This document shows positions 17,440 to 26,222 of a DNA stretch of 64,000 nt, piece by piece (position 1 is the first letter of the stretch; each line of letters begins with the position of its first letter). Source of the DNA: Vacuolonema iberomarrocanum LEGE 07170 (lineage in GTDB: Bacteria; Cyanobacteriota; Cyanobacteriia; Elainellales; Elainellaceae); NCBI GenBank assembly GCA_015207365.1, contig JADEXA010000012.1, forward strand, positions 1 through 64,000, written 5' to 3'. A program made the translations under genes and the position numbers. The notes beneath the pieces were generated by a model. The model made no database searches, was not told the DNA's origin, and was given only the letters and a program-made list of their open reading frames with translations.

Positions 17440-17790
17440 CTATCCATGCTGCTCCAAATACAGCGCCAAATCTTCCAGGAGGCGGGGCAGTTCGGCTTCA
17501 GTACTGAGGCGAATGCGATCGTCGCGCACCGTGACCAGCACTTTTGCCGCAAAGGGACTGGGCCAGATATTGGGATTGCAAAAGACTTCGAGGAAAACAT
17601 CCCCGGTGTGGCGGTATTCCAGCGACTCCTGAGGCGCGGGGCGTTCGGCGGCGCTGCCCCGGCTGGCGATCGCCCGCATCCGTTCCATCAAACCCTGCAC
17701 GGCGGTCTGTAAGTCCCTGGCGGCATCGGCGGAAAAGCTGAAGGCAACGGAACCTTCGACCAAATTGAGGCGGAATGGGGCTGGAGTCAT
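17440..17790 (-). CDS. Conserved-looking small protein of unknown function
   Basis: 116 residues from the ATG at 17790. The sequence alternates strands and helices (FRLNLVEGSVAFSFSADAAR, TGDVFLEVFCNPNIWPSPF, AKVLVTVRDDRIRLSTEAEL, LPRLLEDLALYLEQHG) and looks like a compact alpha/beta domain. There are no catalytic motifs, membrane segments or signal peptide. Codon use and the HIP1-like GGCGATCGCC inside the frame match the host. It stands alone between the STAND gene and palindromic elements. I do not recognise the family. Confidence 0.6.
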   Translation of the reverse strand: MTPAPFRLNLVEGSVAFSFSADAARDLQTAVQGLMERMRAIASRGSAAERPAPQESLEYRHTGDVFLEVFCNPNIWPSPFAAKVLVTVRDDRIRLSTEAELPRLLEDLALYLEQHG

Positions 17791-17905
17791 GGAAACACAG
17801 GTGAAATTAATCAGTGGTATCTTATCCCAATTCCTCAGAGCCGCCCACAGATAATTTTCATAGCCTGGGGCTCACCTTGTTGGGGATAGTGCTCAACCTC
17901 ATATG

Positions 17906-17979
17906 TATCAACTCCGGTTAAAGAATTGTTTGTGGCTGCTGCAAAGCAGCCACAAACAATTCTTTAACCGGAGTTGATA
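17906..17979. repeat. Perfect long palindrome, variant of family A
   Basis: Arms of 35 bases with no mismatch around a 4-base loop. The outer part is TATCAACTCCGGTTAAAG and the inner part TTGTTTGTGGCTGCT. The TATCAA/CCGGTTAAA ends recall family A, but without the bulged segment of that family. It abuts the family C element directly. Confidence 0.75.
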
Positions 17980-18074
17980 TATAGCGCTATGCGCGTTAGT
18001 TAAGTACGGTTGTGTGGGGCGCGGCGCGCCCCACACAACCGTTGTTGTGCTTAATGCGGTTGCACACCGCTATA
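17980..18074. repeat. Palindromic element, family C, copy 2
   Basis: The ends are TATAGCGCTATGCGCG and TGCGGTTGCACACCGCTATA. The core arm CGGTTGTGTGGGGCGCG has its exact complement. It is in the opposite orientation to the copy at 12.7 kb. It ends five bases before the stop codon of cofG (on the minus strand), again at a gene end. Confidence 0.75.
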
Positions 18075-18078
18075 AGTC

Positions 18079-19089
18079 CTATCTCATCTGGGAAGTGGGT
18101 AAAGGCAATGGATCAAGGGATGGGGGAGGAGCTTGGAGGCGCGATCGCCAGTTCCCCACGGCCACCTGCAAGGGTTGCGGTAGCCATGCATCGTACTGCG
18201 GATACACAGGCAAGCGTTGCCGCAACTGCCAGCCTTCTGCGGCAAGGCAGTGTTGCAGTTGATCATGTTGGGGATGGGGATAGTCGGGATTTACTTCATC
18301 TTTGGGGCTGATGCCGCCCAGATCCCGTGCGCCAGCTTCCAGGCAGGCAAAGAGCATGTCGGGTTGCGCAATCAGGTTGGGCGGAATCTGCAGGGCAATG
18401 TCGGCGGGAAGAATCTGGCGGGCTAGGGATACCGAGTCTATTAGTGCCGTTGCGGGCAATGAAGCGCCTGTCCAGGTTTGTCCCTGCCCAGGGCTATGGG
18501 GTTGCAGAATCACTTCCTGGATATGACCCCAGGTTTCGTGGATTTGGGCGATCGCTTCCAGCGTCTCCACCCAATCTTCGCGGGTTTCCCCAATGCCCAA
18601 CAGGAGCCCCGTCGTGAAGGGAATTCGCAGCTCTCCGGCCCAGGCCAACTGTTGCAAGCGAAGGGTAGGGTCTTTGCTAGGAGCATGGCGATGCACCGTT
18701 TGCCGCAACGTCGGGGTGACCTGTTCTACCATCAGCCCCATCGACACATTGACGGGGCGCAACTGGGCCATTTCCTCGTAGCTCAAGGGGCCTGCATTTG
18801 TGTGGGGCAACAGTCCCATATCTAAGGCAAGCTGGCATAGGTCAATCAAATGTTGCACCCATGCGGCTCGGCGCGGACTCTGGGGATGCACCTCGCCGCT
18901 GAGAATGAGGGCTTCGATAATAGCGCGATCGCGCCATGTCCGTAACTGCTGCTCTGCCGCCGATAGCGACAGCCAGCTATCCTGCCCCGGATCGACTCGA
19001 AAGTTACAATAGCCACAGCGATTGAAACATTCATAGGTAGGGACGAGGGTTCCGGCTGGACTAAAACTGACCCACTTCTCGGTATTCAC
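18079..19089 (-). CDS. cofG: 7,8-didemethyl-8-hydroxy-5-deazariboflavin synthase, CofG subunit
   Basis: 336 residues. The radical-SAM cluster motif CFNRCGYC (CX3CX2C) lies near residues 21-28, followed by LSGEVHPQSPRR, LPHTNAGPLSYEEMAQLRPV and SMGLMVEQ, all typical of CofG. It acts with CofH to build the deazaflavin chromophore F0 from a pyrimidine intermediate and tyrosine. In cyanobacteria F0 is known as the antenna of class I DNA photolyases rather than a part of methanogenesis. CofH is not in this window. The ATG at 19089 places the cysteine motif at the usual distance. The gene's 3' end is followed by two abutting palindromes. Confidence 0.9.
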   Translation of the reverse strand: MNTEKWVSFSPAGTLVPTYECFNRCGYCNFRVDPGQDSWLSLSAAEQQLRTWRDRAIIEALILSGEVHPQSPRRAAWVQHLIDLCQLALDMGLLPHTNAGPLSYEEMAQLRPVNVSMGLMVEQVTPTLRQTVHRHAPSKDPTLRLQQLAWAGELRIPFTTGLLLGIGETREDWVETLEAIAQIHETWGHIQEVILQPHSPGQGQTWTGASLPATALIDSVSLARQILPADIALQIPPNLIAQPDMLFACLEAGARDLGGISPKDEVNPDYPHPQHDQLQHCLAAEGWQLRQRLPVYPQYDAWLPQPLQVAVGNWRSRLQAPPPSLDPLPLPTSQMR

Positions 19090-19657
19090 GATTCCATAAC
19101 ATTAGAAACTGCATTAAACTAAGGCACTATAGATTGCCGGAAAACCTGACATTATCTTCCAGTCAATATTTTCCAGCCAATCTGTATTGAGTCGTGGGTT
19201 CTTCTTCCAAATCCGCATGTCTCTTCATCCGTTTTTCTTTGGGTTGACTCTTTGGGTTGAAAAGGTAGACCTGTTCGTTGATACCCTTCGCTCATCTCAA
19301 GCGTTCTGCAACACAGTTGTCTACATTTTTTCGGTTTAGCACCTCATTCGATTGTTCTTTGTCAACCGATTTGTCAGTCACTCCATTGGCAAATCAGACC
19401 AATCTTACCGTTAAGCTCCATGGCGCGCATTCGAATTCTCTCACCGCTGCATTCTACCTTTACTCTATCCGGTAAATATTCTGGAGTTTGCGCTATTTGC
19501 GCGGATCAGTAAACCGTCAGCCGTGATAGAAAAGCTAGTGCTTTCCTCCGCCGATTAATCGTTAGCGGCTCACTCTATGTTGATCGCTTTTTTTGAGGTT
19601 GCTAGCTCTTGGTTCCGTTGTACATCGTCAAATACCCGATCGCGCTACTCATCCGCC
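19090..19657. other. Intergenic region between divergent genes
   Basis: About 570 bases between cofG and the photoreceptor kinase. The DNA is AT-richer than its surroundings and presumably holds both promoters, but I cannot place either with confidence. The open frame at 19278-19475 has no ribosome binding site or motif and I do not call it. Confidence 0.4.
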
Positions 19658-21223
19658 ATGAATCCAAATTTATTAGAGAAAATCCGGCACTGTTGCCACG
19701 ACCCGGAAACATTTGAACGGGTCAAAACTGTGCTGGAATCCGAAGACCATTCCTTTGAAAACCGGCAACAGACACTCTTCAATATCGTCAGTCGTATTCG
19801 CGAGTCTCTGGAGTTGCAGAACATTTTTGAAACCACCGCCCACGAAGTGCAGCAGCTTTTGGATGCCGACCGAGTTGGGATGTTTCGCTTCTATCCGGAG
19901 TCGGATTACAACGATGGCGAATTTGTGTCGGAATGCGTGAAGCCGGGATTTGATTCGATTTTGGCCGTCAAAGTTCATGACCACTGCTTTGGGCAAGACT
20001 ACGCCTGTCACTATGCCGCAGGACGGGCGCAGGCGATCGCCGACATTCACAAGGCTGGCTTGCAAGATTGCCATGTGGATGTGCTAGCGCGCTTCCAAAT
20101 CCGCGCCAATCTGGTTGTTCCGCTCCTGCTTGGCCGCAACTTGTGGGGGTTGCTTTGCATCCATCAATGTGCCGAACCCCGAGACTGGCAGCCTGACGAA
20201 ATCGAGTTTGTCGAAAAAATTGCGACGGAGTTAGGCATTGCACTGTCCCAAGCAGAGCTGTTCGACCAAACTCGCCAGCAATCAATTGATCTGCACGCCG
20301 CATTGACCCAACTTCAGCAAGCTCAGGCTCACCTCATCCAGAGCGAAAAAATGTCGAGCCTGGGGCAGTTGGTTGCAGGTATTGCCCATGAAATCAACAA
20401 TCCTGTGAATTTCATTCATGGCAACCTGACCCATGCCACGCAGTATGCCGACGAGTTGATGCATCTGCTACATCTCTACCATGCTCGGCTCGCCACGCCC
20501 GACTCCGAGATTCAGGAGTATGAAGCGGCGATCGATTTGGAGTTTCTGTTGGGTGACTTTCCCAAAATGCTTTCGTCCATGCATCTTGGAGCCGAGCGCA
20601 TTCGACAGTTGGTCTTGTCACTGCGAAACTTTTCGCGGTTGGATGAGGCTGAGATGAAACCTGTGGACATCCATGAGGGCTTGGAAAGCACGCTACTGAT
20701 TTTGCAATATCGACTGAAACCGAAAACGCCAGGGGAGGAGAGCATTCAGATTCTCAAGGACTATAGCGAACTGCCCATGATTGAATGCTACGCCAGCCAG
20801 CTCAATCAGGTCTTTATGAATATCCTGAGCAATGCCATCGATTCTTTGCAAGAACAGTCTGAGGAATCCCCTCAAGAGGGCAAAATTTTCATCACCACAT
20901 CCCTGGAGCCTTCTCCAACATTAGCTGTTCCCTGTGCTGCGATCGTGATTCGGGACAATGGCCCCGGTATTCCAGAAGAGGTGATGCCGCGTCTCTTCGA
21001 TCCCTTTTTCACGACCAAGCCAGCAGGTAAGGGCACCGGTTTGGGGTTGTCAATTAGCTACCAAATTGTGGTGGAGCGGCATGGTGGTAGCCTGCAATGC
21101 ACCTCATCTCCGGGACAGGGTACAGAGTTTCGCATCGAGATTCCGGTGAAAAGCATGGCTCAGGATGCATGGGTGCAAGCTGAGCAGGAGACGAATGCTC
21201 AAGATTCAATGGCGGTGAACTAA
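19658..21223 (+). CDS. Cyanobacteriochrome histidine kinase (DXCF-type GAF domain)
   Basis: 521 residues from the ATG at 19658. The GAF domain (about residues 45-205) has the bilin-lyase hallmarks of a cyanobacteriochrome: the canonical chromophore site is C138-H139 (DCHVDVLARFQIRANLVVP), and D108-H-C110-F111 is the DXCF motif whose second cysteine gives blue/green photochemistry in known members. LWGLLCIHQCAEPRDWQ completes the signature. A coiled linker leads to a full kinase core: AHEINNPVNF with His244, the N box NQVFMNILSNAID, G1 RDNGPGIP, F FDPFFTTKP and G2 GTGLGLSI. It is probably a soluble light-sensing kinase. The frame extends to 19577, but 19658 gives the natural family N-terminus. 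The stop codon overlaps an A-family palindrome. Confidence 0.87.
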   Translation: MNPNLLEKIRHCCHDPETFERVKTVLESEDHSFENRQQTLFNIVSRIRESLELQNIFETTAHEVQQLLDADRVGMFRFYPESDYNDGEFVSECVKPGFDSILAVKVHDHCFGQDYACHYAAGRAQAIADIHKAGLQDCHVDVLARFQIRANLVVPLLLGRNLWGLLCIHQCAEPRDWQPDEIEFVEKIATELGIALSQAELFDQTRQQSIDLHAALTQLQQAQAHLIQSEKMSSLGQLVAGIAHEINNPVNFIHGNLTHATQYADELMHLLHLYHARLATPDSEIQEYEAAIDLEFLLGDFPKMLSSMHLGAERIRQLVLSLRNFSRLDEAEMKPVDIHEGLESTLLILQYRLKPKTPGEESIQILKDYSELPMIECYASQLNQVFMNILSNAIDSLQEQSEESPQEGKIFITTSLEPSPTLAVPCAAIVIRDNGPGIPEEVMPRLFDPFFTTKPAGKGTGLGLSISYQIVVERHGGSLQCTSSPGQGTEFRIEIPVKSMAQDAWVQAEQETNAQDSMAVN

Positions 21224-21325
21224 TATCAAATCCAGTTAAAGCGCCGTAAAACCCGAATATCGTTTGTGCCCGCTGCAATGCAGCGGGCACAAACGATATT
21301 CGGGTTCTTCAACCGGATTTGATAC
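21223..21325. repeat. Palindromic element, family A, copy 2 (shares the stop codon)
   Basis: It begins ATATCAAATCCAGTTAAA and ends AACCGGATTTGATA. The inner arm ATATCGTTTGTGCCCGC is exactly complemented. The last base of the kinase stop codon TAA is the first base of the element. Confidence 0.8.
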
Positions 21326-21332
21326 AAGGTCT

Positions 21333-21421
21333 GGACTTACGCATTTCGTTGATTTTGTGGCCGCGACGCGGCCACAAAATCAACGAAATTACTCAGGATT
21401 ACGCAAGTTTTGCGTAAGTCC
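21333..21421. repeat. Palindromic element, family B, copy 3
   Basis: The ends are GGACTTACGCA and TGCGTAAGTCC. The stem TTTCGTTGATTTTGTGGCCG has an exact complement; the CG in this stem, absent from other copies, is matched by CG on the other arm. It follows the A element by eight bases and lies 74 bases from the 3' end of hslO. Confidence 0.78.
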
Positions 21422-21494
21422 TGAAGACCTGGGATATTTCGTGTAATGGATGAGGAGCGATCGCCCCTCATCCCCCCATTCTCTTTGACCTCCC

Positions 21495-22400
21495 TTAGCG
21501 AGAGGCTCCGCTTTCCTGCAACTCTACAATCAACTTTTCCAGGTGATCGCTATCTGCCTGGTAGACCTCATTGCAGAAGTGACAGGTTGCTTCTGCACCA
21601 TCATCCTCTTCAATCATGCTGCGGAGTTCATCTTCCCCGAGCATTTTCAACGCCCCTAACATGCGCGAAAACGTGCAGCCGCAATGGAAACGCAGGAGTT
21701 GGGTTTCGGGGAACACATGCAAACCCATATCCCCCAACAGTTCTGTGAAGATTTGCGGCAGCGACTTACCGGCTTGAAGCAGGGGCGTAAATCCCGTTAG
21801 TCGGCTCACCCGAGATTCTAGCGTGGCAATCAACGCCTCATCATTTGCGGCTTTGGGCAAAATCTGGATCAGCAATCCGCCTGCTGCCGTTACTCCCCCC
21901 GGTTCAACAAACACACCAACCAGCAAAGCTGAGGGTGTTTGTTCCGAGGTCACGAGGTAAGACGCAACATCAATACCAATTTCGCCCGAAACTAACTCCA
22001 CTGTGCTGGAGTAGGGATAGCCGTAACCCACATCCCGGACGACATGTAAAAAGCCTTCATGCCCAACGGCACCGCCAACATCCAACTTGCCCTGGGGGTT
22101 GGGCAGCAATTCAACGGAAGGATTGTTGACATAGCCTCGGACGGTACCATCCAGCCCCGCATCCACCAAAATACCGCCCAGAGGGCCATTGCCTCGCACG
22201 TTTATGTTCACGCGAGAGCCTTCTCGCTTCATGCTAGAGGCCAAAAGCAAACCCGAGGCCATCGTACGCCCCAGGGCGGCAGTGGCAACATAAGACAAAT
22301 TGTGGCGCTGACGGGCTTCTTCAGTGAGGCGAGTGGTGATGACGCCCACAACACGGATACCGTTGTCGGCGGCGGTGGCTCGAACTAATTGATCGACCAT
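21495..22400 (-). CDS. hslO: Hsp33 redox-regulated chaperone
   Basis: 301 residues from the ATG at 22400. The C-terminal zinc-binding switch is present: CGC (in LLRFHCGCTFSRML) and CHFC (in ATCHFCNEVY) give the four cysteines that release zinc and form disulfides under oxidative stress, turning on holdase activity. The N-terminal part matches as well (DQLVRATAADNGIRVVGVIT, ATAALGRTMASGLLLASSMK, RGNGPLGGILVDAG). It is cytosolic. A GTG four codons upstream is an alternative start, but the ATG has AAAGAAG at good spacing. It is transcribed away from the ppx gene, with a palindrome between them. Confidence 0.93.
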   Translation of the reverse strand: MVDQLVRATAADNGIRVVGVITTRLTEEARQRHNLSYVATAALGRTMASGLLLASSMKREGSRVNINVRGNGPLGGILVDAGLDGTVRGYVNNPSVELLPNPQGKLDVGGAVGHEGFLHVVRDVGYGYPYSSTVELVSGEIGIDVASYLVTSEQTPSALLVGVFVEPGGVTAAGGLLIQILPKAANDEALIATLESRVSRLTGFTPLLQAGKSLPQIFTELLGDMGLHVFPETQLLRFHCGCTFSRMLGALKMLGEDELRSMIEEDDGAEATCHFCNEVYQADSDHLEKLIVELQESGASR

Positions 22401-22580
22401 GAATCTACACACTTCTTTACATCAATAGATTCTATTGTACGGTGTGGCTTTCGTCCTTGTGTGAGGGTGACAGAAAAGTCATTTTAGAGATATCCGTATG
22501 CCATTGAGGAGGTGATAGGCAGGGGGTGGAACTGCACCCTCATCTGTGGCGGCAGACGGTTTAGATATATCCCCTTCAGC

Positions 22581-22655
22581 CTTAAGGGTAGAACCAATAA
22601 TTTTCTGAGAGCCCCGCGCTGCGGGGCTCTCAGAAAATTATTGGTTCTACTTAAG
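22581..22655. repeat. Palindromic element, family E
   Basis: The ends CTTAAGGGTAGAACCAATAA and TTATTGGTTCTACTTAAG pair around the stem TTTTCTGAGAGCCCCGC with its exact complement. GCGCGTAGCGCTATA just outside recalls the end of family C. Unlike most copies it lies between two divergent genes, and so in a promoter region. Confidence 0.7.
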
Positions 22656-22843
22656 CGCGTAGCGCTATACCGTTGATGAACTTTCAATGTATCAACGTTG
22701 CGGCAACCCTTTCGCAGGCTAAAATCGATGTGATTTTTTGCATCACTTCTCGGCTTTTTGTCGATGCAACAATCGCCTCGGTTGGGGCAGTGATATTACT
22801 CCCTGATGCGATCGCCCAGCTAACCATGCCATTCACGAGCTTG

Positions 22844-24490
22844 ATGACAAACCAGAGTCGAACTTCCCTGCTGCAAGATCCCACAATCAGCTACGATCGC
22901 ACCCTAGCCGCGATCGATGTGGGCACCAACTCGATTCATATGGTGGTTGTCAACATTAAACCGGCTCTACCCAGCTTTACGGTGGTAGCAAAGGAAAAGG
23001 CCACCGTGCGCTTAGGCGATCGCGACCCTAAAACGGGATACCTAACCCCAGCGGCAATGGATCGAGCCACCCAAGCGTTACGCCGCTGCCAACAACTGGC
23101 CGATAGCCTGCGGGTCGATGATTTGGTTGCCGTTGCTACCAGTGCGGTGCGCGAAGCCCCCAATGGGCGCGACTTCCTGCAGCAAATCGAAGAAGAACTG
23201 GGGCTGACGATTAACCTCATTTCTGGCCAAGAAGAAGCTCGACGCATCTACCTGGGTGTACTCTCTGGCGTAGCGTTTGATAACGAACCCCATGCCATCG
23301 TAGATATTGGCGGTGGCTCCACCGAGCTGATTTTGGGGGATGGGCGGGAACCCCGCTTCCTGAGCAGCACCAAGGTGGGTGCGGTGCGCCTGAGTGCTAA
23401 GTTTGTGACCACCGACCCCATTTCAGACTCAGAGTTTAATTACCTGCAAGCCTATGTGCGGGGTATGCTGGAGCGCCCCGCAGACGATTTGCGATCGCAC
23501 CTCCAGGCCGATGAACCCTGTCACCTGGTCGGCACCTCTGGCACCATTGAGGCCCTAGCAACTCTCCATGCTCGCGAACATACAGGTGCTGTGCCCGATC
23601 CGCTGCATGGCTACAGCTTTAGCCTGGAAGATTTGCATGAAATCGTCGATCAGCTACGGCAGATGGAGTATAGCGATCGCTGCGCCCTCCCTGGCATGAA
23701 CGAGCGCCGCGCTGAAATCATTCTGCCTGGAGCCATCATCTTGCAAGAGGCGATGACACTTCTGAAGATACCCACCCTCTCTGTCTGCGAGCGAGCCTTG
23801 CGCGAAGGGGTGGTTGTGGATTGGATGCTGCACCACGGCCTGATTGAAGATCGGCTGCGGTTTCAGAGCTCTATCCGCGAGCGCAGCGTTTTGCAAACCG
23901 TCCAAAAGTTTCGCATCAATCTCTCGTCTGCCGAATGCATTGCTCACCATGCTCTCAGCTTGTTTGACCAAACCCAGGAGATCTTGCATGACTATGGCGA
24001 CGAGGAACGGGAATTGTTGTGGGCAGCGGCCATGCTTCACAATTGCGGACACTTTGTCAGCCACGGTTCCCATCACAAGCATTCCTACTACCTGATTCGC
24101 AATACGGACTTGCTGGGGTTTACCGAGGTCGAAATTGAGACTATCGCCAATATCGCCCGCTATCACCGCAAAAGTTGCCCCAAACGGAAACACGACAACT
24201 ATCGCAATATCAGCAGCAAAACCTATCGGCGCATTGTAGACCAGCTCAGCCCCCTGTTGCGTCTGGCGGTCGCGCTCGATCGGCGACAACGCGGGGCGAT
24301 CGCCAAACTCGAACTGACTCCACACCTAGAGAAAGGAACAATTTTGCTGCATCTGTCTCCCCACGATCCAGGTGACGACTGCGCCCTAGAACTCTGGAGT
24401 TTGGACAACAAGAAAGATTGCTTCGAAGCAGAATATGCCCTGCAACTGGTACCCATCCTCGATACAGCCAGCTCTTCCCCATCGATCTAA
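22844..24490 (+). CDS. ppx: Exopolyphosphatase / pppGpp phosphohydrolase (Ppx/GppA family)
   Basis: 548 residues from the ATG at 22844. The ASKHA core has RTLAAIDVGTNSIHMVVV (phosphate-1 loop), then VATSAVREAPNGRDFL and HAIVDIGGGSTELILG (phosphate-2 loop). The C-terminal third has an HD-type domain (LLWAAAMLHNCGHFVSHGSH, NIARYHRKSCPKRKHDNY). The family removes phosphate from polyphosphate or from pppGpp. The size is typical of two-domain Ppx. The frame extends to 22673; I take 22844 because it places the DVGTN motif near residue 25 as in the family, and the upstream residues run into promoter-region DNA. The stop codon overlaps an A-family palindrome. Confidence 0.88.
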   Translation: MTNQSRTSLLQDPTISYDRTLAAIDVGTNSIHMVVVNIKPALPSFTVVAKEKATVRLGDRDPKTGYLTPAAMDRATQALRRCQQLADSLRVDDLVAVATSAVREAPNGRDFLQQIEEELGLTINLISGQEEARRIYLGVLSGVAFDNEPHAIVDIGGGSTELILGDGREPRFLSSTKVGAVRLSAKFVTTDPISDSEFNYLQAYVRGMLERPADDLRSHLQADEPCHLVGTSGTIEALATLHAREHTGAVPDPLHGYSFSLEDLHEIVDQLRQMEYSDRCALPGMNERRAEIILPGAIILQEAMTLLKIPTLSVCERALREGVVVDWMLHHGLIEDRLRFQSSIRERSVLQTVQKFRINLSSAECIAHHALSLFDQTQEILHDYGDEERELLWAAAMLHNCGHFVSHGSHHKHSYYLIRNTDLLGFTEVEIETIANIARYHRKSCPKRKHDNYRNISSKTYRRIVDQLSPLLRLAVALDRRQRGAIAKLELTPHLEKGTILLHLSPHDPGDDCALELWSLDNKKDCFEAEYALQLVPILDTASSSPSI

Positions 24491-24589
24491 TATCAGATCC
24501 GGTTAAATAGCCGAAGAGCCCAACTATCATTTGTGGCTGCTTTGCAGCAGCCACAAATGATAGTTGGGCTCTTCAACTGGATTTGATAG
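24490..24589. repeat. Palindromic element, family A, copy 3 (shares the stop codon)
   Basis: It begins ATATCAGATCCGGTTAAATA and ends CAACTGGATTTGATAG. The inner arm CTATCATTTGTGGCTGCT has an exact complement, so G-to-A and C-to-T differences from copy 1 are balanced on the other arm. It overlaps the ppx TAA by one base. Confidence 0.8.
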
Positions 24590-24823
24590 AACAGCCAATC
24601 TTCTACCATTCTCAGGGCTATCCATAGGTCAACTTCTTCGTTACAGTGAAGACCAAAATTCAAGACGCTCTCAATCCCTGCTCTCGATGTTGCATGAGGA
24701 GAGTGGCAACCTTATAGTGGCAGTCAATGGCTTATCTGAACGAGCCTTGTGACACCGATATTTGATGACGCTGATATCTGAGATTCTGATCAACTCTGCA
24801 ACCCACCTAACCGCTGGCAACTG

Positions 24824-25294
24824 ATGCAAGACCCTGATATTCAAGCCTTGCTCGAAGACTTGAAGAACCCAGACCAAACCGTACGGGAGCAGTCAACTCG
24901 CGAGCTGTGGCGTATCTGGTTTACCCAAAAGGGCATTTACGGTTTGGAAATCCTGGAACGTAGTCAGATGTTGATGGAATCAGAAAAGTTTCAGGAAGCA
25001 GAGACCCTACTCAACCAGCTCATTAACGATCAACCGGACTTTGCTGAAGCCTGGAATCGTCGAGCGGTGCTGTATTTTGTCCAGCAGAACTATCGCAAGT
25101 CCTTGGCGGATTGCGAACGGGTCGAAGCGTTGAATCCAATTCATTTCGGTGCAATTCACGGCAAAGGCTTGTGCTATGCGGCATTAGGCAACTATGTCGC
25201 GGCTATTCAGGCCTTTCGACGGGCATTAGAAATCCAACCCTATGCGATCGCCAATCAGCGACTCATCCTAGAGTGCAATGCGCGTCTGAGCTAA
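24824..25294 (+). CDS. TPR-repeat protein
   Basis: 156 residues from the ATG at 24824. Three TPR units cover residues about 45-150 (FQEAETLLNQLINDQPDFAE, AWNRRAVLYFVQQNYRKSLA, YVAAIQAFRRALEIQPYAIA), preceded by a charged helical N-terminus. There is no signal peptide or membrane segment, so it is probably a cytosolic adaptor. It converges with the sigF gene, and a bidirectional terminator lies between them. The partner protein is unknown. Confidence 0.78.
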   Translation: MQDPDIQALLEDLKNPDQTVREQSTRELWRIWFTQKGIYGLEILERSQMLMESEKFQEAETLLNQLINDQPDFAEAWNRRAVLYFVQQNYRKSLADCERVEALNPIHFGAIHGKGLCYAALGNYVAAIQAFRRALEIQPYAIANQRLILECNARLS

Positions 25295-25372
25295 AAATCT
25301 AAGTTAAAAGTGTGAGTGAAAAGGAGTGCGATCGCTTGAGGACTGTGGATTCAAGCCCATCCAAAACTGACC

Positions 25373-25409
25373 TTTTGGGAAGCATAGCTTAGCTGCGCTT
25401 CCCAAAAAA
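25373..25409. terminator. Bidirectional Rho-independent terminator
   Basis: TTTTGGGAAGC pairs with GCTTCCCAAAAAA around a short loop. T and A tracts on both sides allow it to end the TPR gene on the plus strand and sigF on the minus strand. Confidence 0.75.
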
Positions 25410-25439
25410 GAAAGCTTGTCTTCGTTAAATCCATGATCC

Positions 25440-26222
25440 TTAGTTATCCGTAGGCACCGGCTGGACTTGCAGGAAGGTGATCATCTGATCCAACCCTCGA
25501 TGGATTCGGCGCGTTACGGTCATGGGACTAACGCCAATCCGTTCAGCAACTTCCTTGCGCGATAAACCGCTGTAGTAAACAAACTCAACGGCGGTGCGCA
25601 GTTTGTCTTCGAGCTGGCTCATCGCCCGCTGAAGTTGCTGCCGATCTTCTTCGAGATGTTGATTGATGAAATATTTGGGGTCAGGGAGTGTTTCGCCTAG
25701 GGTAATACTGGAGTCGGTCTGTTGTACCGTTGCATCAAGGCTCAGGGGCAACCGATTCTTGATGGCAATACTGACTTCCGACCACTCTGTCAGGGAGATA
25801 CCCAACGCTTCAGCGACCTGCTGTTCGTTGGGTGGGCAACCCATCTCGCGGGTGAGCCGCATGCGTGCCCGCTGCCCTTCCTTTTGTAAGTCTTGCCAGC
25901 GACGGGGAACTTTGACCGCACTCCCGCGATCGCGCAAAAAGTGTAAAATCTCACCTCGAATATAGGGCACCGCGAACGAGCTAAACGCACAGCCTTGGTC
26001 AGGTTTAAAGCGCTCAATGGCATTGATTAAGCCAAGATAGCCAATCTGTTCCAAGTCTTCGTATGGCTCGACACACTGGTGGCTGATTCGATGAGCGATC
26101 TTTCGTACCAAACCCATGTTCAATTGCACAAGCTGATTACGAAGTTTGATTGACCGATCTCGTTGGTACAGCATCAACAATTCCATACTGCGAGAGCGGA
26201 GCGAGGAAGAATTAGCCGTCAT
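25440..26222 (-). CDS. sigF: RNA polymerase sigma factor, group 3 SigF type
   Basis: 260 residues from the ATG at 26222. Region 2 is clear (LVQLNMGLVRKIAHRISHQC, YEDLEQIGYLGLINAIERFK, then FSSFAVPYIRGEILHFLRDR), region 3 follows (PRRWQDLQKEGQRARMRLTR) and region 4 ends with a helix-turn-helix (LSRKEVAERIGVSPMTVTRR). The layout and length match cyanobacterial SigF, the sigma-28/sigma-B-like factor tied to motility, pili and salt or envelope stress in Synechocystis. I see no anti-sigma gene next to it. Assignment to SigF rather than another group 3 member is by pattern and is fairly secure. Confidence 0.85.
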   Translation of the reverse strand: MTANSSSLRSRSMELLMLYQRDRSIKLRNQLVQLNMGLVRKIAHRISHQCVEPYEDLEQIGYLGLINAIERFKPDQGCAFSSFAVPYIRGEILHFLRDRGSAVKVPRRWQDLQKEGQRARMRLTREMGCPPNEQQVAEALGISLTEWSEVSIAIKNRLPLSLDATVQQTDSSITLGETLPDPKYFINQHLEEDRQQLQRAMSQLEDKLRTAVEFVYYSGLSRKEVAERIGVSPMTVTRRIHRGLDQMITFLQVQPVPTDN

